In this document: positions 17,283 through 27,292 of the stretch, one piece after another
Numbering within the stretch: position 1 is the first letter of the stretch
Layout of the letters: every line of letters begins with the position of its first letter
NCBI GenBank assembly: GCA_016841875.1
Contig: JAENYG010000011.1
Span: 1-64,000 of the forward strand
Source: Syntrophomonas sp.
GTDB lineage: Bacteria; Bacillota; Syntrophomonadia; Syntrophomonadales; Syntrophomonadaceae
Length of the DNA stretch: 64,000 nucleotides
Reading direction: 5' to 3'
Notes under the pieces: generated by a model
Database searches by the model: none
What the model was told of the DNA's origin: nothing
The model's input: the letters and a program-made list of their open reading frames with translations, nothing else
Position numbers and translations under genes: made by a program

Positions 17283-19115
17283 ATGGAAGACAAATTTACA
17301 CCACTGATTCATAGAAGCAAGATAAATATTTTTCATATCTTTAATGACCTAGGGGATGATGATCTTCGAAGAGTCAATGAGAATATTCTAGATAATAAAC
17401 TGTATATCAGCAAACAATTTCCTCTGGTCAATTTCACTCTGCCCACTGGGTGGCATAGTGATCCACTTCAAAATCGAACCTGGTGTTATTGGCTCCATTC
17501 CCTTATTATGCTTGAATATTTGCTAAATGGATACGAAAGATTTGGAGACAGCCGGTATCTCGAAAAATCCTGTAAACTACTGCTGAGCTGGATCGATAGC
17601 AATTGTCCCCATTCACAATCAGATATGGCCTGGCACGACCACGGTACTGCCTTAAGACTTATCGTGATGTGCCGTTTTTTCGAGGTATGGAAAAATGAAA
17701 ATTGGAATCCAGCCATCGCTCAGATTCTAACCGAAGCTGTTAGGTATCACTGCCGCAAATTAGCCAGTAATAGTTTTTACACCAGCAAACACAATCACGG
17801 AATAGATCAGGATAGAGCTTTATATGTGGCTTCTACAGTTTTTGATAACATGGAAGAGGCTTCCACATGGAAAGAATTATCTTTAGCCCGGTTAAAGATA
17901 CAGCTGGAAGAATTGTTTCTTCCAGATGGAGGTTATCTGGAACCAACGCCACTATATTGTTACATCTTCTGCATACGTTTGCTGAGATTGATTAAATTCA
18001 TGAAGGTACTTGGAGATAAAGCTTATGAAGAAATCGAGATATCTGTAAATAAGCAATTGGACTTTTTACTGAATATCGTCCAACCAGACCGGTATTTTCC
18101 TGCTATTGGAGATGCGAACAATAGCAGATTAGCCATTATTCCATTAAAAGATGTATCCCCTGCTGTCTTTGCACAATTCACATATATAGCCTATAAAGGT
18201 GAGAAAGGAAGCAAACCCGAAAAATTGGATCGAGTATATCCTGACAGCGGTTATGCAGTATTGAGAAATCAGTGGGAAATTAATAATAATACCGTGCAGG
18301 TTGTTTTTCATGCAAGTTTTCATACTAAAACTCATAAACACCATGATGATCTATCGTTTATTGTTTATGGACATAAGCAACCCCTGCTAATAGATACCGG
18401 AAAATATAATTATAACTATCACGATCCCAAAAGATCATATGTGGTTTCCAACCAGGCCCACAACACAATATGTGTTGATGACAGAGATACAGACATCCAT
18501 CCTAAAAATGTTGGTAAATCCGGACTGACATATTACTATTTCAGCGTGAATTTTTCTTGTATTTGTGGTGCCCATGCTCTTTACGCTGACGTCATCCATC
18601 AGAGAATCCTGCTGTATTTTAAACCCAACAACATAGTTGTATTAGATCTTCTTGACAGCTCCAGCAAACACAAATATGAACAGGTTTTTAACTTTCACCC
18701 TTCCCTAACCTGTATTAGTAACAATAATATCATAAGTGCCTCAAAGGACGATAAGGGTGCTCTTGATCTAAGTCCATTATATGACATAAATAAAACGCAT
18801 CTTTATAACGCAAGTGAAGACCCCTTGAGGGGATGGTGTTGTCCAGAATATTCTTCCCTGGTGCCCTGCTGGTCAGCTGCTTACGTTGCTTATGGCAGGA
18901 AACAATTATTTGCTGCACACATCAACTTAGATCCATCTCAAAAATGGCCCGTTGTTTGCGAGCAAAACAATAGCAATATAGAAATTCGGACCAAAGAAAT
19001 ACAGCTGGAAATCGAAGTCAGCTCTGATAGTATATCTATTCGCAGCAACAATACTGAATTGGCTTTAAACCCAATCAAACCACTTCATTCTATTATTGGT
19101 GAAAAATACGTATAG
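17283..19115 (+). CDS. Heparinase II/III-family polysaccharide lyase-like protein
   Basis: 610 residues. The N-terminal half is an (alpha/alpha) toroid containing NRTWCYWLHSL and SKHNHGIDQDRALY; the C-terminal half is a beta-sandwich containing HKHHDDLSFIVYG and VSNQAHNTI. These are the hallmarks of heparinase II/III proteins. No signal peptide is visible, so action on a cytoplasmic or lipid-linked glycan precursor, or a biosynthetic role as in other such cluster members, is as likely as extracellular degradation. It sits between two glycan-synthesis genes. Confidence 0.85.
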   Translation: MEDKFTPLIHRSKINIFHIFNDLGDDDLRRVNENILDNKLYISKQFPLVNFTLPTGWHSDPLQNRTWCYWLHSLIMLEYLLNGYERFGDSRYLEKSCKLLLSWIDSNCPHSQSDMAWHDHGTALRLIVMCRFFEVWKNENWNPAIAQILTEAVRYHCRKLASNSFYTSKHNHGIDQDRALYVASTVFDNMEEASTWKELSLARLKIQLEELFLPDGGYLEPTPLYCYIFCIRLLRLIKFMKVLGDKAYEEIEISVNKQLDFLLNIVQPDRYFPAIGDANNSRLAIIPLKDVSPAVFAQFTYIAYKGEKGSKPEKLDRVYPDSGYAVLRNQWEINNNTVQVVFHASFHTKTHKHHDDLSFIVYGHKQPLLIDTGKYNYNYHDPKRSYVVSNQAHNTICVDDRDTDIHPKNVGKSGLTYYYFSVNFSCICGAHALYADVIHQRILLYFKPNNIVVLDLLDSSSKHKYEQVFNFHPSLTCISNNNIISASKDDKGALDLSPLYDINKTHLYNASEDPLRGWCCPEYSSLVPCWSAAYVAYGRKQLFAAHINLDPSQKWPVVCEQNNSNIEIRTKEIQLEIEVSSDSISIRSNNTELALNPIKPLHSIIGEKYV

Positions 19116-19290
19116 ACTTGTCGAACATCCTGGATCAATTATTATACTTGATTACATTGCTTCTAAAATATTTTCAAGATTTATCTTCATATGCTTAACA
19201 CCTGGTTGATCTTAACTGCATATAATGATATTAATTTCCAATATATTACATCTACGTAATCACTTAACTCATGAAAGGCGGGATCAATGA

Positions 19291-20178
19291 ATGCCTGATT
19301 CTAAAATACTGATACTGGGTGCAAGCGGTATGCTTGGTCATAAATTATTTTCTTACTTGTCAGAATACTATGATGTATATGGAACCTGTCGCCAAGAAAA
19401 TGATGCATTAATAAACCTGTTTCCCGAACTTACGAAAAAACTATTTTGGAATATAGAGACTAAAAAAATGGATGCTATTACGAATATGATCAAAATTTTA
19501 AATCCGGATATTATAATAAATTGTATTGGGCTCATAAAGCAAAAACCTGAAGCACTTCATCCGTCAAAAAGTATTTATGTAAACGCGCTTTTTCCACATT
19601 GGATCGCATCAATCTGCCAAAAGATAAATGCTCGAATGATACACATTAGTACGGATTGTGTATTTGATGGTCAAGACGGAAACTATAACGAAAATTCTAT
19701 ACCTAATTGCATTGATCTCTATGGCCGCACTAAAGTACTTGGCGAAGTAAGCTATCCTAACTGCCTGACCATTCGGACCTCGATAATAGGTCACGAATTA
19801 ACAAGTAAATCGGGGTTAATCGAATGGTTCCTGGCTCAAAAAGATAAGGTTCAGGGTTATAGCAATCACATTTATTCAGGAGTTCCTACGATTGAACTAG
19901 CACAAATCATTGCTACCCATATCATTCCCAATTCACAACTAAATGGAATCTATCATTTATCTTCTGATCCAATATCAAAATATGAATTACTTAAACTGGT
20001 CGCATTCCAATATGGAAAAAAAACATCAATCGAACCATTTGCATTTACTAAGTGTGATAGATCACTTGATTCCACTGAATTTCGCCGTCTAACGGGGTAT
20101 TCTCCTTCGACTTGGCCGCAGCTCATCTATGATATGTATATTGATTATATTAAAACCCCGTATCCACAAAATGAATAG
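19291..20178 (+). CDS. RmlD-like SDR reductase (nucleotide-sugar 4-reductase)
   Basis: 295-residue extended short-chain dehydrogenase with the NAD(P) loop LGASGMLGHKLF, the segment IHISTDCVFDG, and catalytic YGRTK. It resembles dTDP-4-dehydrorhamnose reductase. Directly followed by a CapD/WbjB-type dehydratase and a UDP-GlcNAc 2-epimerase, it fits the middle step of the UDP-L-FucNAc or UDP-L-QuiNAc pathway. At 295 residues it lacks the C-terminal cupin domain of WbjC/CapF, which favours the RmlD-like QuiNAc reductase. Confidence 0.8.
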   Translation: MPDSKILILGASGMLGHKLFSYLSEYYDVYGTCRQENDALINLFPELTKKLFWNIETKKMDAITNMIKILNPDIIINCIGLIKQKPEALHPSKSIYVNALFPHWIASICQKINARMIHISTDCVFDGQDGNYNENSIPNCIDLYGRTKVLGEVSYPNCLTIRTSIIGHELTSKSGLIEWFLAQKDKVQGYSNHIYSGVPTIELAQIIATHIIPNSQLNGIYHLSSDPISKYELLKLVAFQYGKKTSIEPFAFTKCDRSLDSTEFRRLTGYSPSTWPQLIYDMYIDYIKTPYPQNE

Positions 20179-20189
20179 GAGAGATCAAA

Positions 20190-21254
20190 ATGTCAATTTT
20201 CAAAGACAAAGTAGTAGCTATAACAGGTGGAACAGGTTCTCTGGGTAAAGTTCTAACCCGGCGGCTGCTTGCCAATGATCAAGACTTACCAGGGAAGGTT
20301 ATCATATTTTCGCGTGACGAAGCAAAACAGCATTTCATGCGTACCGAATTTCATCAGAATAAGTATACTACTGATGAAATTATTTATCAGGACTTTGACC
20401 AGTTGGTAGAATTTAGAATTGGCGACATACGAAATTTTCATTCTGTTTGCTCGGTATTGGAAAAAGTGGATATCGTGATAAACGCGGCAGCCTTAAAGCA
20501 GGTACCTTCCTGCGAATACTTTCCTTACGAAGCAGTACAAACCAATATTATAGGGGTAGAAAACATTGTGCGAGCAGTTCGAGAAAATAAGCTGAAAATT
20601 GAAACCATAGTCGGAGTGTCTACAGACAAAGCATGCAAACCAATTAACGTCATGGGTATGACCAAAGCTATACAGGAAAGGATTTTTATTAACGCCAACA
20701 TTTCAATCCCTTCAACCCGCTTCATCTGTGTTCGTTATGGTAATGTCCTGGCTTCCCGGGGGTCAGTCATTCCTCTTTTCCATGAGCAGATAAAAAAGGG
20801 AGGACCTGTTACTATTACAACGACTGAAATGACGCGTTTTTTACTTTCACTGGATCGTGCGGTCGACACTGTTATAGCCGCAATAAAAGGGGCTAATCCC
20901 GGTGAAATTTATGTTCCTATTGTTCCTGCGGCAAAAATTACAAATATAGCCAGAGCCTTGATTGGAAACCGTAATGTTGACATCGTTGTTACTGGTATCA
21001 GACCTGGCGAAAAAACCCATGAAAGCCTGGTATCACTGGAAGAAGCCGGACATACTTTCAAATGTGGAGACTATTATGTTATTAAACCTATGCTTCCTGA
21101 GATTATTACCCCTGAAACCGAGAAGAAACCATTAAACAAAGCATATACTTCTGGCGATTCCATAATATCTCTTTCTGAGACCATAGATTTACTATCTCAC
21201 CATAAACTAACTGTTAAGGACGATTTAGTCTTTGAAGGAGAACTCTTAAGATGA
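20190..21254 (+). CDS. UDP-GlcNAc 4,6-dehydratase/5-epimerase (CapD/WbjB-like)
   Basis: 354 residues, with NAD loop ITGGTGSLGKVLTRR, the AALKQVPSCEY and MGMTKAIQER segments and a C-terminal GIRPGEKTHESL typical of polysaccharide-biosynthesis CapD/CapE proteins. This group converts UDP-GlcNAc to a UDP-4-keto-6-deoxy-L-sugar. The catalytic triad Tyr is replaced by Met (MGMTK), as usual for this inverting-dehydratase group. SD GGAGAG; it lies 11 bp after the reductase and overlaps the epimerase by 4 bp. Confidence 0.87.
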   Translation: MSIFKDKVVAITGGTGSLGKVLTRRLLANDQDLPGKVIIFSRDEAKQHFMRTEFHQNKYTTDEIIYQDFDQLVEFRIGDIRNFHSVCSVLEKVDIVINAAALKQVPSCEYFPYEAVQTNIIGVENIVRAVRENKLKIETIVGVSTDKACKPINVMGMTKAIQERIFINANISIPSTRFICVRYGNVLASRGSVIPLFHEQIKKGGPVTITTTEMTRFLLSLDRAVDTVIAAIKGANPGEIYVPIVPAAKITNIARALIGNRNVDIVVTGIRPGEKTHESLVSLEEAGHTFKCGDYYVIKPMLPEIITPETEKKPLNKAYTSGDSIISLSETIDLLSHHKLTVKDDLVFEGELLR

Positions 21255-22333
21255 AAATAATGACCATATTGGGCACTCGTCCGGAAATAATACGTCTGAG
21301 CAAAATTATTCCGCTTCTCGACCAGCTATCTAAGCACATACTAGTACACACTGGACAAAATTATGTCCCCAACCTCAATGATGTATTTTTCAATGAACTA
21401 CAGATACGAACTCCTGATTATTCACTGAATTGTCAGGCAGAATCTACTATGAGCCAGATTGGGATGATTCTAGCTGAATCAGAAAAAGTAATATCCAGAG
21501 AGAATCCCGATCGTGTGTTAATTCTCGGAGACACTAACAGTGCCCTATCAGCTATGGTCGCCAAACGCATGGCTATCCCGGTCTTTCACATGGAGGCCGG
21601 TAACCGATGTTATGATGACCGTGTGCCCGAAGAAGTGAACCGCAGGGTGGTTGACCACTGTAGTGATATTTTACTCCCATACACCGAACGCAGTCGGGCC
21701 AACCTTCTTCGGGAAGGCATCTCCAGTAATAAAATCTTTGTTACCGGTAATCCGATCAAAGAGGTGCTGGATTATTACAGCAGAAAGATTAATAGCAGCA
21801 GCATCCTTGATGTCTTAGACATCAAATCGAAAAATTATTTTCTGGTAACTCTACACCGTGCTGAAAATGTAGATGTGTCCATCCGCCTGGATAAATTCAT
21901 CCAGACTTTTTCTCTATTACATCAAGAGTATGGAATACCAGTCATCTGCAGCCTTCATCCCAGAACTCACTCCCAATTAGCAAAACAAAAAAAATCAATG
22001 ACTAAACCCGGAATAACAATAATCGAACCGCTGGGGCTATTTGATTTTATTTATCTTGAAAAACAAGCATTTTGTGTTTTGAGTGATAGCGGTACTGTTC
22101 AGGAGGAATGTTGTATATTCAATATCCCCAACGTAACCATAAGAGATGTAACAGAAAGACCTGAAACAGTAGAATGCGGCAGCAGTATTATTGCCGGCTG
22201 TGAACCAGAATCAATATTGGCTGCGGTCAAGATGGTAAGCACATCAGAAAAAGAATGGCAGCCACCAGCCGAATACCTCAAAAATAACGTGGCTTTAACA
22301 GTAATAAAGATATTGCTGGGAACGATACCCTGA
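21251..22333 (+). CDS. UDP-GlcNAc 2-epimerase-like (non-hydrolysing) enzyme
   Basis: 360-residue GT-B-fold epimerase. The start MTILGTRPEIIRLSK, HTGQNY, GDTNSALSAM, HMEAGNRCYD and SDSGTVQEECC are all family motifs. With the two preceding genes it completes the three-enzyme set seen in UDP-L-FucNAc (WbjB-C-D/FnlA-B-C) and UDP-L-QuiNAc synthesis, where it inverts C-2. Overlaps the dehydratase gene by 4 bp. Confidence 0.88.
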   Translation: MKIMTILGTRPEIIRLSKIIPLLDQLSKHILVHTGQNYVPNLNDVFFNELQIRTPDYSLNCQAESTMSQIGMILAESEKVISRENPDRVLILGDTNSALSAMVAKRMAIPVFHMEAGNRCYDDRVPEEVNRRVVDHCSDILLPYTERSRANLLREGISSNKIFVTGNPIKEVLDYYSRKINSSSILDVLDIKSKNYFLVTLHRAENVDVSIRLDKFIQTFSLLHQEYGIPVICSLHPRTHSQLAKQKKSMTKPGITIIEPLGLFDFIYLEKQAFCVLSDSGTVQEECCIFNIPNVTIRDVTERPETVECGSSIIAGCEPESILAAVKMVSTSEKEWQPPAEYLKNNVALTVIKILLGTIP

Positions 22334-22374
22334 TTAATCACTAAAGGAGAAGATTTAGTATATGAGAGGTGATA

Positions 22375-22932
22375 ATGATGCCAGGAAGTTCAGAAAAAGG
22401 AAAAGCTCTTATTAAAAAGTGGTTTATAAGCATAGCTAAAAAAGATCTGGTTTTAGATGTTGGCCCGGGATGGGGCACATATAGTAAGCTGCTCAGGGAA
22501 AGTAATCAAATTTGGCATGCGGTTGAAATACACGAACCTTATGTTGATAGATTTCAATTAGAAACGCTTTATGACGAGATATTTATAGAAGATATTAGAA
22601 GGTTTACCCCTAGCGTACAATATGAGGTCATAATCTGTGGTGACGTCTTAGAACACATGCAAAATGAAGAGGCAATACTTGTCTTGCAAAAACTTTTTCA
22701 ATATACCAAATACATTATAGTATCTTTGCCATTAGATGCGGAAACAAATGCACCACCAGGAACTGGCGATATTGATTGGAATAACCCTTACGAACTTCAT
22801 GTTGGGAAATGGTCTCATCAAGGATTTGCAGACAACGTCAATAGCCTGGGTGGAAATATTCTAGCATACAAGAAATACTACGAAATAGCCGTATATCTCA
22901 TTGCACCTATCAAGGAACACATTGCCAGTTAA
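22375..22932 (+). CDS. SAM-dependent methyltransferase of the glycan cluster
   Basis: About 185 residues with motif I LVLDVGPGWGTYSKLL, then IICGDVLEHM. Likely modifies a sugar or glycan, judging only from its place. Start uncertain: ATG 22375 follows GAGAGGTG closely, and GTG 22369 and ATG 22378 are alternatives. A better-spaced SD (AAAGGAG) precedes an ATG at 22362 in another frame, giving a 17-codon leader ORF that reads through this start and could couple translation. Confidence 0.75.
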   Translation: MMPGSSEKGKALIKKWFISIAKKDLVLDVGPGWGTYSKLLRESNQIWHAVEIHEPYVDRFQLETLYDEIFIEDIRRFTPSVQYEVIICGDVLEHMQNEEAILVLQKLFQYTKYIIVSLPLDAETNAPPGTGDIDWNNPYELHVGKWSHQGFADNVNSLGGNILAYKKYYEIAVYLIAPIKEHIAS

Positions 22933-22963
22933 TTACATTTATATTGGGAATACAATAATAGAC

Positions 22964-22995
22964 GAGGCTGGAGTGACTAGATCGCTGCCAGCCTC
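22964..22995. other. Intergenic hairpin after the methyltransferase gene
   Basis: GAGGCTGG/CCAGCCTC (22964-22971 with 22988-22995), 16-nt loop, no T tract. The rest of 22933-23173 shows no gene. It may mark a processing site or weak terminator. Confidence 0.4.
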
Positions 22996-23173
22996 TCTAA
23001 TATCCCGTTAATTCCCGGTATATTTATTCCGCCGGCCCCAATCATTATTTACACATTATTATTAATTCTAAAATACAATACATTAAATAGATTTATTACC
23101 TATTAATGGAATAATAACATTTATTGGGCAAATATCCTATGCCTGACATTATCAAAAAGGAGGTTGAGCTAAA

Positions 23174-24028
23174 TTGTGGCATCTGCAAAAAATACCTAAA
23201 ACACTGCATTTATATTGGGGTAATGATACTATTTCGTTCTTAAGATACTTAACCGTATATACATTTCAAAAATTCAATCCTGATTGGACAATAAAGTTAT
23301 ATTATCCCAGAGTAAAATACTCTGGCAAAAAAACCTGGTTAAGTAATGAACACTCGGTTGCTTTTACAGGAGAAAATTATATTGACCAACTCTATGCTTT
23401 ACCGATAGAAAAAATCGAAGTTGATTTTGGCTTAATAGGATTGGATAATGAAATGCCAGAACCCTTTAAAGCAGATTATTTGAGGTGGTTACTGCTATCT
23501 TCAGAGGGCGGCTTATGGTCTGATTTTGACATCATATATTTTAAGCCAATGAGCAATTTATATATAAATAATTCTAAGAATACTAATATAAATACCCTGG
23601 TCTGTTTTAATAATCAGGACGAAAATTTCACCTATTATTCTATAGGTTTTCTCATGTCTGATCCAGGTAATGAATTTTACCGTTTTCTTAAAGAGGAATC
23701 CTACAAAAAACTAAATATTTTACATTACCAGAGTATTGGTTCCAAACTTATAAAATATCACTTTGGAAATGAACACATTATTACAGCAAAATATCCGCAT
23801 ATCAAAATAGCTAATTTAAAAATGAGTGCAATATATCCATTTTCAGCTTCACGTGTAAGACACATTTTCACAGGCAACAATCAGCACTATATAACCGAAG
23901 ACGCTATCGGTATTCACTGGTATGCGGGACACCACATATCAGGTCATAACGAGAATATCCTTACAGATATAAACTATATGGAGCATGATAACGTCATTAG
24001 TTCTATAATTGCACAGGTTATTAAATGA
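23174..24028 (+). CDS. DXD-type glycosyltransferase (GT32-like sugar-binding region)
   Basis: 284 residues. IPKTLHLYWG near the N-terminus and GGLWSDFDIIYFKP (with the DxD motif) identify the Gly_transf_sug family, which transfers mannose, glucose or galactose-type sugars. Starts at TTG 23174, 10 nt after a strong SD (AAGGAGG); no ATG fits. Separated by about 240 bp from the previous gene and 100 bp from the next, unlike the tight packing elsewhere. Confidence 0.8.
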   Translation: MWHLQKIPKTLHLYWGNDTISFLRYLTVYTFQKFNPDWTIKLYYPRVKYSGKKTWLSNEHSVAFTGENYIDQLYALPIEKIEVDFGLIGLDNEMPEPFKADYLRWLLLSSEGGLWSDFDIIYFKPMSNLYINNSKNTNINTLVCFNNQDENFTYYSIGFLMSDPGNEFYRFLKEESYKKLNILHYQSIGSKLIKYHFGNEHIITAKYPHIKIANLKMSAIYPFSASRVRHIFTGNNQHYITEDAIGIHWYAGHHISGHNENILTDINYMEHDNVISSIIAQVIK

Positions 24029-24127
24029 TAAAACGGGCATATATTATCTTGCACTATTTTTCCATATTTTTCATACGATGAATCATAACATTGCTTAGAT
24101 AACTAATAAAAAAGGCTGGTTAATATC

Positions 24128-24685
24128 ATGAATCAATCTTATATTCTATTAAATGCATATCCCCCTGCGTTGAATTGGCATGAAGATTTTATCGTTCATC
24201 TGGCCAGCATTATCCAACCTCAAATCTATGTAGAACTAGGATTATATCAATGCGCTGTTTTTAATCGAATTATTCCATTTGCTCAACAACTGATTGGTAT
24301 AGATATTGAACCTTCGGCCGGGAAATATATGCATAAGTCACCTAAAACACATTTTTTAAATACCTGTACACAGGATTATGTTAAACAATTACAGGATGAA
24401 AGCATAGCGATTGATATGTTATTTATCGACGCTGATCATTCTGCAGAAGCGGTTTTAAGAGATTTTCAAGGTTTTTTCCCTTTTATAAGTCCTCACGGTC
24501 TGATTCTTTTGCATGATACACATCCTGAAAATGAATTGCAAATGCAGCCTGGCTATTCAGGAACAGCATATATGGCGGTAGAAGAACTAATGAAGCAAAA
24601 TGCTGAATACGAAATGATAACTATTCCTGTCCCTCCCGGATTAACTATTTGTAGAAAACGCTCTGCACAATTGTCATGGAAATAG
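24128..24685 (+). CDS. Class I SAM methyltransferase (Methyltransf_24/CmcI-like)
   Basis: 185 residues. The motif I region YVELGLYQCAVFNR is atypical (no GxGxG), but IGIDIEPSA, DMLFIDADHSAEAVLRDF and GLILLHDTHP fit the family-24 methyltransferases often found in glycan and antibiotic clusters. Probably acts on a sugar hydroxyl group; the substrate is unknown. It stands directly before the three-domain glycosyltransferase. Confidence 0.75.
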   Translation: MNQSYILLNAYPPALNWHEDFIVHLASIIQPQIYVELGLYQCAVFNRIIPFAQQLIGIDIEPSAGKYMHKSPKTHFLNTCTQDYVKQLQDESIAIDMLFIDADHSAEAVLRDFQGFFPFISPHGLILLHDTHPENELQMQPGYSGTAYMAVEELMKQNAEYEMITIPVPPGLTICRKRSAQLSWK

Positions 24686-24711
24686 AATAATTGGATAAAG
24701 GAGAGAAAATA

Positions 24712-27210
24712 ATGGCTCAATATTCCATTGTGGGTTTTTGTCAAATTTATAATGAACTTGAAAAAGGTAATTTGGAGCGTTTTGTTAAATATATGATGCC
24801 TCTGGTAGACGCCTTAGTTGTTTACGATGATGGAAGTACTGATGGCAGTTACGAATATATGTTACAGGTCACGCCCTATGTAATTCGTGGTATCAAAAAC
24901 AATTTCGCAGACGAAATCAATCATAAACAGCTGCTTCTGGAAGAAGCGCTTAAACTATCACCTGATTTTATTTTATGGCTGGATGCTGATGAAGTTATAA
25001 GTGCAAACCCTGCAGATGAATTGCAGAACCTGTGTGATTATTGCATTGTAAATAACTTGGATGCCTTAAGTTTCCACGAAATAAATATCTGGCGCAGTCA
25101 TTCATGGCAGAGAACTGACAGTAAATATAATAATGGCTGGTTTGTTCGTTTGTGGCGTGTAAGCAGTGACATACATTATACCAAAGCTGAACCGGGACTG
25201 CATCAGCTCCCTTATCCTACGACAATAGAAAAGATAAAAAGAATAAAAACCGTACAAGTATTACATTATGGATTTGCTTCTAAGAAGAATCTGGCGTATA
25301 AATACCTGGTTTATAAATCTCATGGCCAGCGTGGATATTATATGCTTGATCGCCTAATCAGTGAAGAACAGCTGGTTCTGAAAAAGATACCTCAGAAATT
25401 ATTTCCCCAAGGTTTATGGACTGATGATGAACAGCCAATGCCCTTAACCTTTGAAGAATCACTGACTTATGTTGAGCAATACAGAGAAACAGTATTTAGA
25501 CCGAAATTTTCTATTATCTGTTTGATTTATAAAAGTATTGAATGGCTGCAGTTCGTTTATGAGCAGGTGTTGAAATATACTGATATGACAGATAAGGAAT
25601 TTTTCTTTGTAGCCAATGATGCAAATGAAGAAATCTTAGAATACCTTCGAGACAACTATATTCCCCATTTCATATATAATAATACTCCTGAACAGCAGCT
25701 AGAATGGTTCATTAACAATGTCTACCGTGCTTACAACTATGCATGCAGTAAAGCACAGGGTGACTTCATGATTTTTATCAATTCTGATATGGGGTTTACC
25801 CCGGGATGGTTTGAATGTTTATGGGAAGCATATAACGGTTCGAATTGCATCACTTCCCGACTAGTGGAATCCGGGAAAATGCGCAGTGGACTTTATGGAA
25901 TTGAAAAAAATTTTGGCCGGGATATTAACTCATATCGGGAACAATCCTTTTTGTTGTATGCAGATTCAGAAAAATGCCATAAGACAGAAGACGGCGGATT
26001 ATTTATGCCGCTCCTCATTAGAAAACAGCATTTTCAAATGGTGGGTGGATATCCGGAAGGCAACGTAATTCCAGGCAGTGACATTTTCAATCCGGTGATA
26101 GCTAAACAAGGCGAACCATGTATCTCCGGGGACAATACTTTAATGCAAAAGCTGTCAACCAATGAGATCACTCATCAAACTGCCTTTGACAGTATTGTAT
26201 ACCATTTCCAAGCTGGGGAGTTAAACAGTTCTGATGCCCAGAAACTTGTACCAAAAGCACCCCAAATTGCTATTTGCAATGATCTGCTTACGGGGTCCAT
26301 GGGTGAAAAAGTACTATGGGATTTTTTACTGGAGTCCCTTCCCTCTTCAATCGGCATAGATTGCCGTGTGGTTGGAAATAATGGTAATTTTGCATCCAAT
26401 GCGCGTAATTATCTGCAGCAGTATTATCCAGATATAAAAATAATAATACAAAATGCAACTTTTATAGATCTTATCGATACATCACGTTATACCATAGCCT
26501 TTTTACAGGATAACCTGAGGGCTATGATCAAGCCCTCCAAACAACAGGAAAGAAACCTTCGGGCTGCACACAAACTGGTAACTAACACTGTTCAAAATAC
26601 TGTATCATATCCGGAATTTAATTTTGATATCATACCAGTAGGTATTGATTATGATTTGTTTAAACCAATGGATAAATCATCTATACGTCAGGAGTTAGGT
26701 TATGGCACCGAACGCATAGGAATATTCGTTGGTAATTTTTCTGAAGTAAAAGGTTGGTCCTTGATAAAAGAATGTATTGAATATTTTAAAGATATTTCAT
26801 GGATTCTGGTTTCTAAATATCATGAGTCCTTTGCTGCCCCTTCTAATGTTAGAGTATACAATAGAATTTCACAGGAACTGCTGGCGAAGCTTCTAAATTG
26901 TTCTGATTTTTTTATCATCGGGTCAAAGATTGAAACGCAGTGCCTGGCAGCGGTGGAAGCATGCCTATGCGATGTCCCAGTAGTAATGCATAACACAGGA
27001 ATATTTAAGGATTTTGCTCCTGAGGAACGAAAGCAATGCGGCATATTTGGCAGTGATTTTTTTGCAGCAATTCAAGAATTACCACAGCAAACCTTCACCC
27101 CCCGGCAGGTTATTATGCAAAGAAGCCTATCTATTGAAGATTCTATGAAAAAATGGACCGATTTAATAGTTTCCGTTTTTCAAGAAATAAGAGCAGCAAA
27201 ATGTGAGTAA
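24712..27210 (+). CDS. Three-domain glycosyltransferase (GT2-GT2-GT4)
   Basis: 832 residues from ATG 24712, 8 nt after SD AAAGGAGAG (an upstream TTG is rejected). Domain 1 (about 1-200) is GT2-like: VVYDDGSTDGS, WLDADEVIS. Domain 2 (about 260-480) is a second GT2-like unit: FSIICLIYKS, IFINSDMGFTPGW. Domain 3 (about 510-820) is GT-B/GT4-like: IPVGIDYDLFKP, GIFVGNFSEVKGW and a terminal ETQCLAAVEACLCDVPVV. A single chain could add several sugars in turn. No transmembrane segment is visible. Confidence 0.85.
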   Translation: MAQYSIVGFCQIYNELEKGNLERFVKYMMPLVDALVVYDDGSTDGSYEYMLQVTPYVIRGIKNNFADEINHKQLLLEEALKLSPDFILWLDADEVISANPADELQNLCDYCIVNNLDALSFHEINIWRSHSWQRTDSKYNNGWFVRLWRVSSDIHYTKAEPGLHQLPYPTTIEKIKRIKTVQVLHYGFASKKNLAYKYLVYKSHGQRGYYMLDRLISEEQLVLKKIPQKLFPQGLWTDDEQPMPLTFEESLTYVEQYRETVFRPKFSIICLIYKSIEWLQFVYEQVLKYTDMTDKEFFFVANDANEEILEYLRDNYIPHFIYNNTPEQQLEWFINNVYRAYNYACSKAQGDFMIFINSDMGFTPGWFECLWEAYNGSNCITSRLVESGKMRSGLYGIEKNFGRDINSYREQSFLLYADSEKCHKTEDGGLFMPLLIRKQHFQMVGGYPEGNVIPGSDIFNPVIAKQGEPCISGDNTLMQKLSTNEITHQTAFDSIVYHFQAGELNSSDAQKLVPKAPQIAICNDLLTGSMGEKVLWDFLLESLPSSIGIDCRVVGNNGNFASNARNYLQQYYPDIKIIIQNATFIDLIDTSRYTIAFLQDNLRAMIKPSKQQERNLRAAHKLVTNTVQNTVSYPEFNFDIIPVGIDYDLFKPMDKSSIRQELGYGTERIGIFVGNFSEVKGWSLIKECIEYFKDISWILVSKYHESFAAPSNVRVYNRISQELLAKLLNCSDFFIIGSKIETQCLAAVEACLCDVPVVMHNTGIFKDFAPEERKQCGIFGSDFFAAIQELPQQTFTPRQVIMQRSLSIEDSMKKWTDLIVSVFQEIRAAKCE

Positions 27211-27219
27211 TAGTTTTTA

Positions 27220-27260
27220 CTCAGGCAATTATCTTCTTCACTGGAAGATGATTGCCTGAG
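27220..27260. other. Long intergenic hairpin
   Basis: A 17-bp stem with one G-T pair (27220-27236 with 27244-27260) and a 7-nt loop lies between two glycosyltransferase genes. No T tract follows on either strand, so it is more likely an mRNA stability or processing element than a terminator. Confidence 0.55.
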
Positions 27261-27292
27261 ACAAAATTCATATAAAGAAAGGAGCAAATATA

